A DNA stretch of 64,000 bases from Gluconacetobacter diazotrophicus PA1 5 (GCF_000067045.1 NC_010125.1:1664001-1728000), one strand, 5' to 3'; positions 9,452-18,169 are shown, counted from the first letter of the stretch. Notes: generated from the letters alone by a model not told the origin. Translations and numbers: made by a program.

Positions 9452-9632
9452 TCCGATCTCCATATCCAAATTCCGCGCAACCATGAATGTTTTTTTGCCG
9501 GCGATCCGTCCCGGCATGGAACAGAGGATGGCCATGGCCATTGAATGTCATGGCGTGGGCGCGTATCCTTGCCGCGAAGCTGTGGCCTGTCCTCGGAAAG
9601 TCATGGGCTGAAACGCAAGGGTGACCAGTTCT

Positions 9633-10793
9633 ATGAGGAATCGCCTCAAGGCGACTGTCGGATATCGAGGCGGACTGTCGCGCTGGAGTATCCTGCTGGC
9701 CGCGGTGGCTCTTTTGGCAACCGGAATGGCCCCGATGTCGTCAGCCCGGGGCGAGCAGGTCAGGATCAAGGATATCGTCGATTACGAAGGCGTGCGGGAC
9801 AACCAGCTCGTCGGCTACGGTCTCGTCGTCGGTCTGAACGGGAGCGGCGATCGCCTGACCAACACGATCTTCACGCGAGAGACGCTGATCAGCATGCTGA
9901 ACCGGCTGGGCGTGAATATTCGCGACCGGGAAATCCAGTTGCAGACGCACGACGTGGCCGCCGTGATGGTCACGGCCACACTGCCGCCTTTTTCGCATGG
10001 CGGCGGACATATCGATGTCACCGTTTCCGCTGTGGGCGATGCCCGCGCTCTGACCGGCGGCACCCTGCTCGTGACACCGCTCCAGGCCGCCGATGGCGAG
10101 GTCTATGCCGTGGCCCAGGGCTCGCTGGTGACGAATGCCTTCACCGCGACCGGCCAGGCTGCCAACGTCACGCGGAATATCCCGACCAGCGGCCATATCG
10201 CCAACGGTGGCGTGGTCGAGCGTGAGGTTCCGGTGATGCTCGGGGAAAAGGGCTTCATCCGGCTTTCCTTGTACAATCCCAACTTCACGACGGCGACACG
10301 GATCGCCGATGCCATCAACAGTCATATCGGCCGGGGCATCGCCCGGGTCGATGATCCCCGGACGGTCGCGGTCAACCTGACGGGGCGCGATCCGTCGCAG
10401 ACGCTTTACCGGATCGGCGACCTCCTCATCGAACCTGATACCATGGCCAAGGTCGTGGTGGACGAGGCCAGCGGCACGATCGTGATGGGCGACAACGTGC
10501 GTATCACCACGGTGGCGATCGCCCAGGGCAACCTGACCATCCAGATCACGGAGACGCCGCAGGCCGTCCCGGCGGCCCCCTTCACGAACGGGCAGACCGC
10601 GGTCGTGCCGCGAACGCAGATCACCGCCAGCACCGACAGTACGCATCGTCTCGGGATATTGCGCGAGGGCCCGACCCTTGCCAGCCTCGTGGGCGGCATG
10701 AATGCACTGGGCATGGGGCCACGGGACATGATCAGTATCCTGCAGGCCATCAAGGCCGATGGCGCCCTGCAGGCGGATCTGGAGGTAAGGTAG
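9633..10793 (+). CDS. flgI: Flagellar P-ring protein FlgI
   Basis: 386 residues from ATG 9633, which has AAGGGTG upstream; a GTG at 9621 is in frame but overlaps that site. A Sec signal peptide (about residues 15-40, ending SSARGEQ) leads into the FlgI signature RIKDIVDYEGVRDNQLVGYG and GLNGSGD. The C-terminus ALGMGPRDMISILQAIKADGAL is also conserved. FlgI polymerises in the periplasm into the P ring around the rod. It is the first gene of a flgI-flgJ-flgN-like operon. Confidence 0.97.
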   Translation: MRNRLKATVGYRGGLSRWSILLAAVALLATGMAPMSSARGEQVRIKDIVDYEGVRDNQLVGYGLVVGLNGSGDRLTNTIFTRETLISMLNRLGVNIRDREIQLQTHDVAAVMVTATLPPFSHGGGHIDVTVSAVGDARALTGGTLLVTPLQAADGEVYAVAQGSLVTNAFTATGQAANVTRNIPTSGHIANGGVVEREVPVMLGEKGFIRLSLYNPNFTTATRIADAINSHIGRGIARVDDPRTVAVNLTGRDPSQTLYRIGDLLIEPDTMAKVVVDEASGTIVMGDNVRITTVAIAQGNLTIQITETPQAVPAAPFTNGQTAVVPRTQITASTDSTHRLGILREGPTLASLVGGMNALGMGPRDMISILQAIKADGALQADLEVR

Positions 10794-10798
10794 GGAAC

Positions 10799-11125
10799 AT
10801 GAGCATCGGAAGCATCGCGGCCTCGCTGTCCTCCGTCCAGCAGCAATTGTCGCCCGCGCCGTCCGCCAAGGACACCCGCACGGCGGAACAGGCGCACAAG
10901 GCCGCCGTCGAATTCGAGGGATTGACCATCGGCGAACTGATCCAGCCGATGTTCGACACCGTCGATACCTCGAACGACATGTTCGGGGGGGGGGCGGCGG
11001 AATCGCAGTTCCGGTCGCTCCAGGTGTCGGAAATGGGCAAGCAGATCGCCAATTCCGGTGGGATCGGCCTGGCTGACAGCGTTTATCGGCAGATGCTGGC
11101 CATGCAGGAAAAGGCCCAGTCATGA
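10799..11125 (+). CDS. flgJ: Rod-binding protein FlgJ (N-terminal domain only)
   Basis: 108 residues starting 5 nt after flgI. KAAVEFEGLTIGELIQPMFD and the end SVYRQMLAMQEKAQ match the N-terminal rod-capping domain of FlgJ (called CheL in Caulobacter). The C-terminal muramidase domain of enteric FlgJ is absent, as in other alphaproteobacteria. The product should act as rod cap in the periplasm. A transglycosylase gene lies nearby at 8579-9451. Confidence 0.85.
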   Translation: MSIGSIAASLSSVQQQLSPAPSAKDTRTAEQAHKAAVEFEGLTIGELIQPMFDTVDTSNDMFGGGAAESQFRSLQVSEMGKQIANSGGIGLADSVYRQMLAMQEKAQS

Positions 11126-11541
11126 TTTTCTCCCGGGCTGGATCGGGCGCGCGTCTCCTGCATCGCTTTCAGCGGGTGTGTGCCGCGCTGGAAAAGGAGA
11201 ATGACCTTCTGGCCGCCGGGAAACTGAAAGACGTGGCGGCCATGCTTCCGATGAAGCAGAAGGAGATGGCGGCGCTTGAAGACGCATTGTCTGCCAATGA
11301 GGGCGCTGCCGAGCAGAAGCGTGCGCTGGCCACCCCGGATCTGGAAGAAGCGGCAAGGCGGTTCGGCATCCTGGTGCGCGCCAATCGCAAGCTTCTGAAA
11401 AACGCTATCGACGCCCAGAATGCGGTGATCAGACTGATCGTGGACGCGGCCCAGGCGTCATCCGCGGGATATGTCTCTTCAGGTCATTATGGGGCGGATA
11501 CGATCGCCTCGGGGGCGCTGAGATTGCGCAGCGACGTCTGA
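11122..11541 (+). CDS. FlgN/FlbY-like flagellar export chaperone
   Basis: 139 residues; its start overlaps the flgJ stop by four bases (ATGA), so translation is coupled. The sequence is almost wholly helical, with LEKENDLLAAGKL near residue 25 and RANRKLLKNAIDAQNAVIRLIVDA near 90, the pattern of FlgN-type chaperones that bind the hook-filament junction proteins FlgK and FlgL. In Caulobacter the gene after flgI-cheL is flbY. Assignment rests on length, helix pattern and position. Confidence 0.6.
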   Translation: MIFSRAGSGARLLHRFQRVCAALEKENDLLAAGKLKDVAAMLPMKQKEMAALEDALSANEGAAEQKRALATPDLEEAARRFGILVRANRKLLKNAIDAQNAVIRLIVDAAQASSAGYVSSGHYGADTIASGALRLRSDV

Positions 11542-11643
11542 CGTCATACCCAATCAACGACGCGGCGGGGATCATCGTCCGGCCCGTCATCCCCGCATGT
11601 GCCTACGGCGGCGCGGCGCGTATCTTCATGGCAGGAATCCTAC

Positions 11644-12363
11644 ATGCGTAAATTCTTCATCAGCCTCGACCGGACTCCGGAGCGGGCCGAGCGGTTCCTG
11701 GCCGCCAACGCCCATGTGCCGGGGTTCGAACGCTCCCCTGGTGTCGATGGAGAGACGGTGGATATCGAAGCGATGAGGGAGATGGGTCTGGTATCGGATG
11801 CGTGTGAGTTCACGCGTGCGGCGATCGGGGCCGGGCTTGCCCATGTCGCGTTCTGGGGGAACGTCGCGGAAAGCGGCGTCCCCGCCCATATTTTCGAGGA
11901 CGATACCTATCTCTGCCGCAATTTCGAGCAGGAAAGCGCGCGGGTCATCGCCGACCTGCCGGTGGATTGGGAAATCATCCTGTGGGGCAGCAACCATCGC
12001 GGCATGGCCCTGTTCGAGCTTCTGCCGGGGATTACGCAGTGCTTCACGATCGTCCCTCAGACATCCGTCAGAGAGGGCATCGATGCGTTCGGGATGATGG
12101 ATGTGACGACCCTTCCGTTCAGGCTGACGCAGACGTTCGGAACCTGCGGCTATGCGATCTCGCCGGCCGGCGCCAGGAAGATGATCAAGCGCTGTCTTCC
12201 GCTGACGACGGTGAAGGTTCCCCATGCCTGCCTTGGTGGCCGTATCCTTCCGGCGACCGGTATCGATACCCTGATGAATCGCCATTACGCGGAGATGAAA
12301 TCCTATATCAGCTTTCCGCCGTTGTGCCTGACCGACGACGAAGCGGTCGGTTTCGATGCCTGA
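11644..12363 (+). CDS. Glycosyltransferase family 25 protein
   Basis: 239 residues from MRKFFISLDRTPERAERFL, a typical GT25 opening; an upstream in-frame ATG (11599) adds 15 unlikely residues. GGCAGGA precedes the chosen ATG. The EDD triad in PAHIFEDDTYL is the metal and nucleotide-sugar site, and TFGTCGYAISPAGARKM is the conserved downstream block. GT25 enzymes add galactose or glucose to lipooligosaccharide or protein. Within a flagellar locus it could modify flagellin or hook glycans; a lipopolysaccharide role is equally possible. Confidence 0.8.
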   Translation: MRKFFISLDRTPERAERFLAANAHVPGFERSPGVDGETVDIEAMREMGLVSDACEFTRAAIGAGLAHVAFWGNVAESGVPAHIFEDDTYLCRNFEQESARVIADLPVDWEIILWGSNHRGMALFELLPGITQCFTIVPQTSVREGIDAFGMMDVTTLPFRLTQTFGTCGYAISPAGARKMIKRCLPLTTVKVPHACLGGRILPATGIDTLMNRHYAEMKSYISFPPLCLTDDEAVGFDA

Positions 12364-12451
12364 CACGGGTGATCGGGTTCCGGGCCCGATCATGATTGGG
12401 ACGGAGGATAGCCAGGTGGGCGAAAGCAGTCGTTCCGGCGGTCAGGCCGCG

Positions 12452-12913
12452 ATGAGGCCGCGTCCCTTTGGCGCGCTGGTTGCGGGCATGCTGCTCTGTG
12501 CTGGCGCTGCCGGATGTTCGACACCGGCGCGGCCATACCTGAACGAGGGAATGGCGTTGTCGCAGGCTGGTTTCGTCGCTCATCCGGCGGACACGACGGC
12601 GCGCTATGCCATGATGAACACGCTTCCGCCGGGTCAGTTGACATACCGCCCCTCCTCGATGGGGCCGATCTATCTTTATGCCGATCCGATCGGTTGCGGC
12701 TGCGTCTATATGGGCTCGGAAGCCGCCTACAGGACGTCGCGGGGGGCGGCGCCGGCCGGAAAAGGGCGCAAGGCGGCATCGGTCCAGCAGGATCTCGAGG
12801 CGATGGTGGCCGAGAACCGGCGTGATACCGCCCTTTGGGACTGGAGCGCGTGGTCGTCGAACGCCGACCCGGGCGGCGACCAACCGCGGCATGTGATCGG
12901 CGGATATTGGTGA
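12452..12913 (+). CDS. Putative lipoprotein
   Basis: 153 residues from this ATG. The N-terminus RPRPFGALVAGMLLCAGAAGC is a lipoprotein signal with a lipobox ending at the Cys. The in-frame ATG at 12356 would bury that signal 32 residues inside. The mature part is small, Ala/Gly/Pro-rich, with one CGC motif, and matches no family I recognise. It sits between a glycosyltransferase and flgB, on the same strand. Confidence 0.6.
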   Translation: MRPRPFGALVAGMLLCAGAAGCSTPARPYLNEGMALSQAGFVAHPADTTARYAMMNTLPPGQLTYRPSSMGPIYLYADPIGCGCVYMGSEAAYRTSRGAAPAGKGRKAASVQQDLEAMVAENRRDTALWDWSAWSSNADPGGDQPRHVIGGYW

Positions 12914-13011
12914 GCGTGGGCTGTGGCGTCGCTCGCCTGTCGTGACGTTTTTGGAATGGTCTTCCGGAAACGGCCTTGTGCGGCCGGGGCAAGTATGGCT
13001 ATCTAGTCTAC

Positions 13012-13027
13012 TGGACTATTGAATGCT
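13012..13027 (+). promoter_or_regulatory. Candidate sigma-54 promoter upstream of flgB
   Basis: TGGACTATTGAATGCT has GG at 13013-13014 and GC at 13025-13026, exactly ten bases apart as in -24/-12 promoters. The consensus TGGCAC-N5-TTGC is only partly met. The predicted start near 13038 is 36 nt before flgB. Confidence 0.4.
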
Positions 13028-13034
13028 GTTCAGG

Positions 13035-13051
13035 CCGTGGTGCCACCACGG
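13035..13051. promoter_or_regulatory. 17-bp perfect palindrome before flgB
   Basis: CCGTGGTG, one central C, CACCACGG. The arms are eight bases and perfectly complementary. The single-base centre makes an RNA hairpin unlikely, so a dimeric protein operator is the better reading. It covers the predicted transcription start of flgB. Confidence 0.45.
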
Positions 13052-13073
13052 AAAGAAATGGAAGTGATGTCGT

Positions 13074-13493
13074 ATGCTGGAAGCATTGTCCCAGGCCGCA
13101 TCAGCCAATGGCGGGACGGATCTGCTGGGGCTGGCCAAGGATCGGCTGCACTGGCTTGAGGCCCGTGAATCCGTCCTCGCGGGCAACGTGGCCAATGCAA
13201 ACACACCTGGCTACGTACCGAAGGACATGACCCCATTCCAGGGCGTCCTGCAGGAACAGATGGGCATGACGCTGGCCCAGACCGAACCGGGTCACATGGC
13301 TGGCCAGGGCGGCAGTGCCAGGACGCATCGGACCGGTGGCTCCGCCTCCGCTGACAAGAATGAGGTCAGTCTTGAGGCGGAACTTGAAAAGGTAGCCGAT
13401 ACAAGCGACCAGCAGCGTTTCGCGACGAACGTGTACAGCCTGTATATGTCGATGTACTCGACCGCCCTGGGCACGGGCGGATCGACTTCGTAG
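13074..13493 (+). CDS. flgB: Flagellar proximal rod protein FlgB
   Basis: 139 residues. The N-terminal rod motif ESVLAGNVANANTPGYVPKD and the C-terminal RFATNVYSLYMSMYSTALG define FlgB. It forms the proximal rod just above the MS ring after export by the flagellar type III system. flgC follows after 13 nt. A sigma-54-like site and a palindrome lie upstream. Confidence 0.95.
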   Translation: MLEALSQAASANGGTDLLGLAKDRLHWLEARESVLAGNVANANTPGYVPKDMTPFQGVLQEQMGMTLAQTEPGHMAGQGGSARTHRTGGSASADKNEVSLEAELEKVADTSDQQRFATNVYSLYMSMYSTALGTGGSTS

Positions 13494-13506
13494 GCGGGAG
13501 GCAACC

Positions 13507-13914
13507 ATGGATTTCTCGGACACCATAGGGGTATCCGCCGCCGGGATGCGCGCGCAGGAAGAGCGGCTGCGGGTCGCGGCTGAAAACCTTGCCAACAAGG
13601 ACACGACGGGCTCGACCCGCGGTGCCGATCCCTATCGTCGCAAGACCATTACGTTCCAGGCGACGCTGGACCAGGCTTCCGGCGTCTCCAGCGTGAAGGT
13701 CAAAGGGATCGGGCAGGATAATACGCCCTTCCAGACGAAGTACGACCCGTCACACCCGGCGGCGGATGCCAATGGCTACGTGAAGATGCCGAATGTGAAT
13801 TCGATGGTCGAGATCATGGACACGCACGAAGCACAGCATTCGTACGAGGCCAATCTGAACACCATGCAGATCTCCCGTTCGATGGCGACGCGCACCATCA
13901 ACCTCATAAAGTAG
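13507..13914 (+). CDS. flgC: Flagellar proximal rod protein FlgC
   Basis: 135 residues. It opens with SDTIGVSAAGMRAQEERLRV and AENLANKDTTGSTRG, has the family motif YDPSHPAADANGYVKMPNVN, and ends EANLNTMQISRSMATRTINLIK. FlgC is part of the rod and exported like FlgB. GGAGG in front of the ATG gives a strong start. It is the last gene of the short flgBC unit; fliE is 1.5 kb further on, separated by the flagellin gene on the other strand. Confidence 0.96.
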   Translation: MDFSDTIGVSAAGMRAQEERLRVAAENLANKDTTGSTRGADPYRRKTITFQATLDQASGVSSVKVKGIGQDNTPFQTKYDPSHPAADANGYVKMPNVNSMVEIMDTHEAQHSYEANLNTMQISRSMATRTINLIK

Positions 13915-14129
13915 GAAAGCCTCGGTACCGCAATCCGCGGACGGCGGCCGGGTCGGCAATCCGGGGCCGGGAGGAAGCATTGCTTGCCGTGCGATCAGGC
14001 TGGCAGGCGCGATAATACCCGATCAGCAAGGACAGTGATGCTTCTGAAGGAGGGCCGGGCTTTTGCGGGGCCTGGCAGTGCGTTGACGTCCTGTCACATC
14101 TCTCGTTCGCCGTCGCCTTACGGCAGGAC

Positions 14130-14159
14130 AAAAAAAATACCCCCGGCCGAAGCCGGGGG
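14130..14159 (-). terminator. Rho-independent terminator of the flagellin gene
   Basis: Read on the minus strand, CCCCCGGC and GCCGGGGG form an 8-bp stem around a TTCG tetraloop, followed by eight T. It lies about 35 nt after the flagellin stop codon. Confidence 0.93.
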
Positions 14160-14192
14160 CACTTTCTGCGTAATACCGTAATCGGAAGACGA

Positions 14193-15179
14193 TTACTGGA
14201 ACAGCTGCAGAATGTTCTGGGACTGGCCGTTCGCGATCGTCAGGGACTTGATCGCCAGGGACTGCTTGGTCTGCAGCGAGGTGAGCTGCGCGCTCTCGGC
14301 GGCCATGTTGGCATCCGTCAGCGCACCGACGCCCGCCGTCAGGTCGTCAGAAACGGTCGTGCCATACGTGGTCATGCTGGCGATCAGGTTCGAGGCATTG
14401 CCGAGCGTCGAGGTGACGTTCGTCATCGCGGTGATGGCGTCCTGAACCTGCGTGATCATCATGGCGACGCCGGTGGAAGCGATGCCGGCAGAGTTGCCGA
14501 AGGTGCCGGTGAAGGCGCCCGTGCCGCTGGTGGGGTTGAACGAAACAAAAACGTTCGCGGTCGCGTTGCCGCCGGCCGAGCCGCCGACCGCCAGACCCAG
14601 CGCTTCCGACAGCGAGAGGCTAGCCGTGCCCGTGCTCGTGGCGCCGCTCATGTCTTTCGAGATCATGGAGTTGAAGCCCGAAACGGACTGCGTGTCGCCC
14701 TGCAGGCCCGTCACGTAGTTCAGGGTCTGGCTGGTGATGCCGCTGCCATCCGTGGTCGAGCCGGCCAGCAGGTTCACGCCATTGAAGGTCGCGTTCCGGG
14801 CGATGGTGTCGATCTGAGCCAGATAGCCTGTGATTTCGGTCGCGTCCTGGCCCAGCGAGGTCGGCGAGCCCGAATCGTTGCCAAGGTTGGTGACGGCGTG
14901 CTGAACGCTCTGGAGCAGGGTGATGATCTGGTTGGCGGCGTCGGAGGTCCCGCTGACGACCTGGGCGGCAAAGGACAGGCCGCTGTTCACGGCGGTCTGG
15001 CCGGCGATGTTGCCGCTCATCTGCTGGGCGATGCCGAAGGCGGCCGGGCCGTCGGCGGCGGTCGCAACCGACTTGCCGGTGGAGACGGCGTTTTCCGTGT
15101 TGCTCAGCGACGTCTGCGTGGCGTCCAGGGTCTGGAGCGCGATCATCTCCGACGTATTGGTGTTGATGGAAAGGCTCAT
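14193..15179 (-). CDS. Flagellin
   Basis: 328 residues, the filament subunit. The N-terminal D0/D1 part [20 protein letters not shown] is conserved, as is the C-terminal [21 protein letters not shown]. Between them lies a short, Gly/Ser/Thr/Ala-rich variable part, low in Lys and without Cys, whose many Ser and Thr could accept glycans from the glycosyltransferases of the locus. GGAG sits eight bases upstream of the ATG, a sigma-54-like site lies 34 nt upstream, and a strong terminator follows, so the gene is a single unit. It is the only flagellin in the window and points against the flanking basal-body genes. Confidence 0.95.
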
Positions 15180-15470
15180 GTTTTTTCTCCATGTCGAGTC
15201 GGGCTAGACGCGCGCTCTTCCAACGCCAGTAGAGCCGAAAATGGTAAAGAGAAGGTTAGCTGCATGGTCTTTTTTAAGGCTTTCATGGAAAAGCCCGCCG
15301 GTCCGGATGGCGCCGGTGTTGCCATTCGATGACGAGGCGGCATTTCGATGCATGGTATAAGGAGACTGGCCTTGTGATCAGTGCATGGCTGGGTTATTCC
15401 CAACCTAGGCAATTGGCAGGAGCGCGCTTCCGGCCTCTTGGAGAGGTCGGCAGGGAAGGGCGCGGACATC
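15180..15470. other. Divergent intergenic region flagellin/fliE
   Basis: Carries the flagellin leader and promoter candidate on the minus side. On the plus side I see no clear promoter for fliE, only a weak GGG-N5-CCC repeat near 15391. No further gene is supported. Confidence 0.5.
15213..15228 (-). promoter_or_regulatory. Candidate sigma-54 promoter of flagellin
   Basis: Read on the minus strand the site is TGGCGTTGGAAGAGCG: TGGC at -24 and GC at -12 with ten bases between GG and GC. The -12 box is GAGC rather than TTGC. The predicted start near 15202 leaves a leader of about 23 nt. A similar GGCGTT-N5-AGC occurs before flgE. Confidence 0.4.
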
Positions 15471-15812
15471 ATGATCAGTGACATCGCCACACGCAGTCTC
15501 GATGCGGTCAACGCCTACGGGCTGACTCAGAAAACGATGCAGGCGTCCGCCGACACGCAGGACGCCGACCCCAACGCGCAGTCCTCCGACGTCGTGACCG
15601 GTTTCAGCGATGCGCTGAACAGCGCGATCAAGGGCGCCATCAAGACGGGAAAGACGGCCGAAGCGCAAACCGCGGTCGGGCTGTCCGGGAAGGGGAACCT
15701 GACGGACATCGCGACCTCGGTCGAGGAAGCGAAGCTGACCCTGCAGACCGTTACGGCGGTCCGCGACCGTGTCGTCCAAGCCTACCAGAACGTCATGCAG
15801 ATGACGATCTAA
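15471..15812 (+). CDS. fliE: Flagellar MS ring-rod junction protein FliE
   Basis: 113 residues from the ATG at 15471, preceded by GGGAAGGG; an in-frame ATG at 15381 adds 30 non-homologous residues. The C-terminal half ISTSVEEAKLTLQTV-type segment (seen here as DIATSVEEAKLTLQTV) and RDRVVQAYQNVMQMTI is the FliE signature. The protein links MS ring and rod and helps open the export gate. First gene of fliE-fliQ-fliR-flhB. Confidence 0.95.
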   Translation: MISDIATRSLDAVNAYGLTQKTMQASADTQDADPNAQSSDVVTGFSDALNSAIKGAIKTGKTAEAQTAVGLSGKGNLTDIATSVEEAKLTLQTVTAVRDRVVQAYQNVMQMTI

Positions 15813-15820
15813 GCCCGTTT

Positions 15821-16096
15821 ATGCATCATACGGTCGACATTCACGATATCCTGCGCCAGACGCTGATTGTCGCCGTGAAGATGGGGGCTCCATCCCTGCT
15901 GGCGTCCCTGTGCGCCGGCGTGCTCGTTTCGTTGTTCCAGGCCATGACGCAGGTGAACGAAGCGACGCTGTCCTTTGTGCCGAAGTTCGTCGCGGCCATG
16001 GCCGCTCTTCTGCTGACCGGGTCGTTCATGTATTCCACGCTGAATACATACGCTCACGTCATTTTCGACCAGATGGTCATGGTCGGCGGTTCGTGA
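15821..16096 (+). CDS. fliQ: Flagellar export gate protein FliQ
   Basis: 91 residues with two membrane helices (about residues 16-42 and 54-75), including SLLASLCAGVLVSLFQAMTQ and NEATLSFVPKFVA, the FliQ core. It joins FliP and FliR in the export gate helical complex. It starts eight bases after fliE. Confidence 0.97.
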   Translation: MHHTVDIHDILRQTLIVAVKMGAPSLLASLCAGVLVSLFQAMTQVNEATLSFVPKFVAAMAALLLTGSFMYSTLNTYAHVIFDQMVMVGGS

Positions 16097-16130
16097 CAGG
16101 CGGCCGCGCACGGATGATCGCCGCGCCGGA

Positions 16131-16943
16131 ATGACGGGCGATCCGTCCTTTCCTGGCGGATCGTTGCCAGTTCTCGCCACCATGTTCCTCGTCGTCCTGT
16201 GCCGTGTCAGCGCCCTGGTCATGGCGGCTCCCGGCCTGGGCGAGACGACGTCCCCGATGCGCGTCAGGGCCGGGATCGCGGTCTCCGCCACCGTCGCCAT
16301 CCTGCCGGTGGTCCAGGATCGGCTCGTGGAGGTATCCGGGACGGCGTTGCGCATGCCGTCCGTGGCGATCGCGGTGGTCGTCGGCGAATTGCTGTGCGGG
16401 GTCTTCATCGGATGGCTGGCGCGGCTGGTGACCATGGCGATCAGTATCGCCATGCAGGTCGTTGCCGTTTTTACCGGCCTGGCCAGTGTGCTCCAGCCGG
16501 ATTCCGAACTTGGCGCGTCGAGTACCGCGATCAGCCACATGGCATCGATGCTGATCCCCGTCATTTTCCTTTCAACGGGCCTTTATGCCTTGCCGCTGGC
16601 TGCGATCACGGGGTCGTACAGCCTGTTCCCGCCGGGCCATATGCCCATGGTCGGCGACATGGCCAGGAGCGTCACGGAAGCCACGTCGCAGACATTCGCG
16701 CTGGCGCTGCAACTGGCCGCGCCGTTCGTCCTGATCGGGACCTTGTGGCCAGCCATGCTGGGCGTGTTGAACCGGCTTCTTCCATCGATCCAGGTCTATT
16801 CCATCGCCATGCCGGCACAGTTGCTGGGTGGGGTCATTCTCCTGGCCATGCTGATCCAGGTGATGACGGGCGTCTGGCAGGAAAGGGTGGCCGATCTGCT
16901 CGTGGCTCTGCCTGGCACCGGCGGCAGTCCGCCGCACCACTGA
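16131..16943 (+). CDS. fliR: Flagellar export gate protein FliR
   Basis: 270 residues with about six membrane segments. FLVVLCRVSALVMAAPGLGE at the N-terminus, GWLARLVTMAISIAMQVV in the centre and RLLPSIQVYSIAMPAQLLGG late in the chain are FliR hallmarks. FliR is the single capping subunit of the FliPQR gate. It lies between fliQ and flhB as in many proteobacteria. Confidence 0.96.
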   Translation: MTGDPSFPGGSLPVLATMFLVVLCRVSALVMAAPGLGETTSPMRVRAGIAVSATVAILPVVQDRLVEVSGTALRMPSVAIAVVVGELLCGVFIGWLARLVTMAISIAMQVVAVFTGLASVLQPDSELGASSTAISHMASMLIPVIFLSTGLYALPLAAITGSYSLFPPGHMPMVGDMARSVTEATSQTFALALQLAAPFVLIGTLWPAMLGVLNRLLPSIQVYSIAMPAQLLGGVILLAMLIQVMTGVWQERVADLLVALPGTGGSPPHH

Positions 16944-16972
16944 AACCGCATTGATTTAGGGCACGCACGCAC

Positions 16973-18049
16973 ATGGCGGAAGGATCGGGCGGTGGCGAGA
17001 AGAGCCAGGACCCTACCGGGAAAAGGCTGGAGACCGCGCGGGAAGAGGGAAACGTCGCCCAGTCGCGCGAATTGCTGATGCTTGCGATACTTGGCGGGTT
17101 TCTGCTGGTCTTTACCATGGCGACCGCAGACTCGGCGCGCAGGTTCGTCGCCCATGTGGGTGGCACCATGGAACATTTCGACAGCATCCCGACGGACATG
17201 ACGTCGATTTACCGGATCGCGGTCCAGACGGCCCTGGAAGGGGTGCTGCTGGCGGCCCCGCTTGTGTTTACCGGTTTCGTGGTGACCATCGCCTGCGGAA
17301 TGCTCCAGACGGGGTTCCTGTATCGTCCGCAGGCCATTCTTCCGGATATCACGCGTCTTTCGCCCATGCGCGGCCTCCAGCGCATGTTCGGCATGACCAA
17401 CGTGGTGGAGATGCTCAAGAGCCTGACGAAGTTCGTCGTGTTCGGGGTCGTTCTCTACGCCGTGGCGAAGGGGACGCTGCATGTGGCGCCCGAGGCCGAG
17501 CGGTGGTCCATGCTCCGTCTCGTCTCGGAACTTTCCTCGTGGTTCGCGTATGCCGTGCTGGTCGTCCTGCTCGTGCAGTGCGTCATAGCCATCCTCGACG
17601 ACCTCTGGACGCGCTATCACCGGATCGTCGGGCTGCGCATGAGTTTCCAGGACATCAAGGACGAGTTCCGCCAGACCGAGGGCGATCCGAAGGTGAAGGG
17701 GCGGCTCAAGCAGATGCGCCGCCGGCGTGCCCGGCGGCGCATGCTCCAGGCGGTCAAGACCGCCACGGTCGTCATCACGAACCCGACGCATTACGCCGTG
17801 GCGCTGTCCTACGAAAGCGGGGCGGACAGTGCTCCGAAGATAGTGGCCAGCGGAACCGACGAACTCGCGGCGCGCATCCGCCATGCCGCGGAGGATGCAA
17901 AGGTCCCCGTGGTCGCGAACCCACCGCTGGCCCGCGCGCTCCATGCGCTTCCACTGGATTCCGAAATCCCGTCGGAATATTTCCAGCCCGTCGCGGCGAT
18001 CATCGCCTATGTCATGAAGCTCAAGACTCCCGGTGCGCGCGCTCCATAG
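16973..18049 (+). CDS. flhB: Flagellar export switch protein FlhB
   Basis: 358 residues: an N-terminal GEKSQDPTGKRLETAREEGN, four membrane segments, then the cytoplasmic domain with the autocleavage motif NPTH (in TATVVITNPTHYAVALSY, near residue 265). FlhB cleaves itself between Asn and Pro and switches export from rod/hook to filament substrates together with FliK, which is encoded at 33317-35599. Basic residues (MRRRRARRRM) just before the cleavage site are typical. Last gene of the fliE operon. Confidence 0.97.
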   Translation: MAEGSGGGEKSQDPTGKRLETAREEGNVAQSRELLMLAILGGFLLVFTMATADSARRFVAHVGGTMEHFDSIPTDMTSIYRIAVQTALEGVLLAAPLVFTGFVVTIACGMLQTGFLYRPQAILPDITRLSPMRGLQRMFGMTNVVEMLKSLTKFVVFGVVLYAVAKGTLHVAPEAERWSMLRLVSELSSWFAYAVLVVLLVQCVIAILDDLWTRYHRIVGLRMSFQDIKDEFRQTEGDPKVKGRLKQMRRRRARRRMLQAVKTATVVITNPTHYAVALSYESGADSAPKIVASGTDELAARIRHAAEDAKVPVVANPPLARALHALPLDSEIPSEYFQPVAAIIAYVMKLKTPGARAP

Positions 18050-18169
18050 AAAGGCCATGGCCTGTTGCCCCGTTCTTGACGGCCTGCTGCCTGCCTGAGG
18101 CGAAGGAAAACCTTGCGTTTCGCGAGGTGCATGCTACTCAAGCCATAGTGAGGGCATAGGCCATTCCAT

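Noticed and set aside
8043-9551. 502-codon open frame on the minus strand
   Set aside because: Overlaps the transglycosylase gene in another frame and the 3' end of FlmG-like copy 2; the real genes there have motifs, this one has none.
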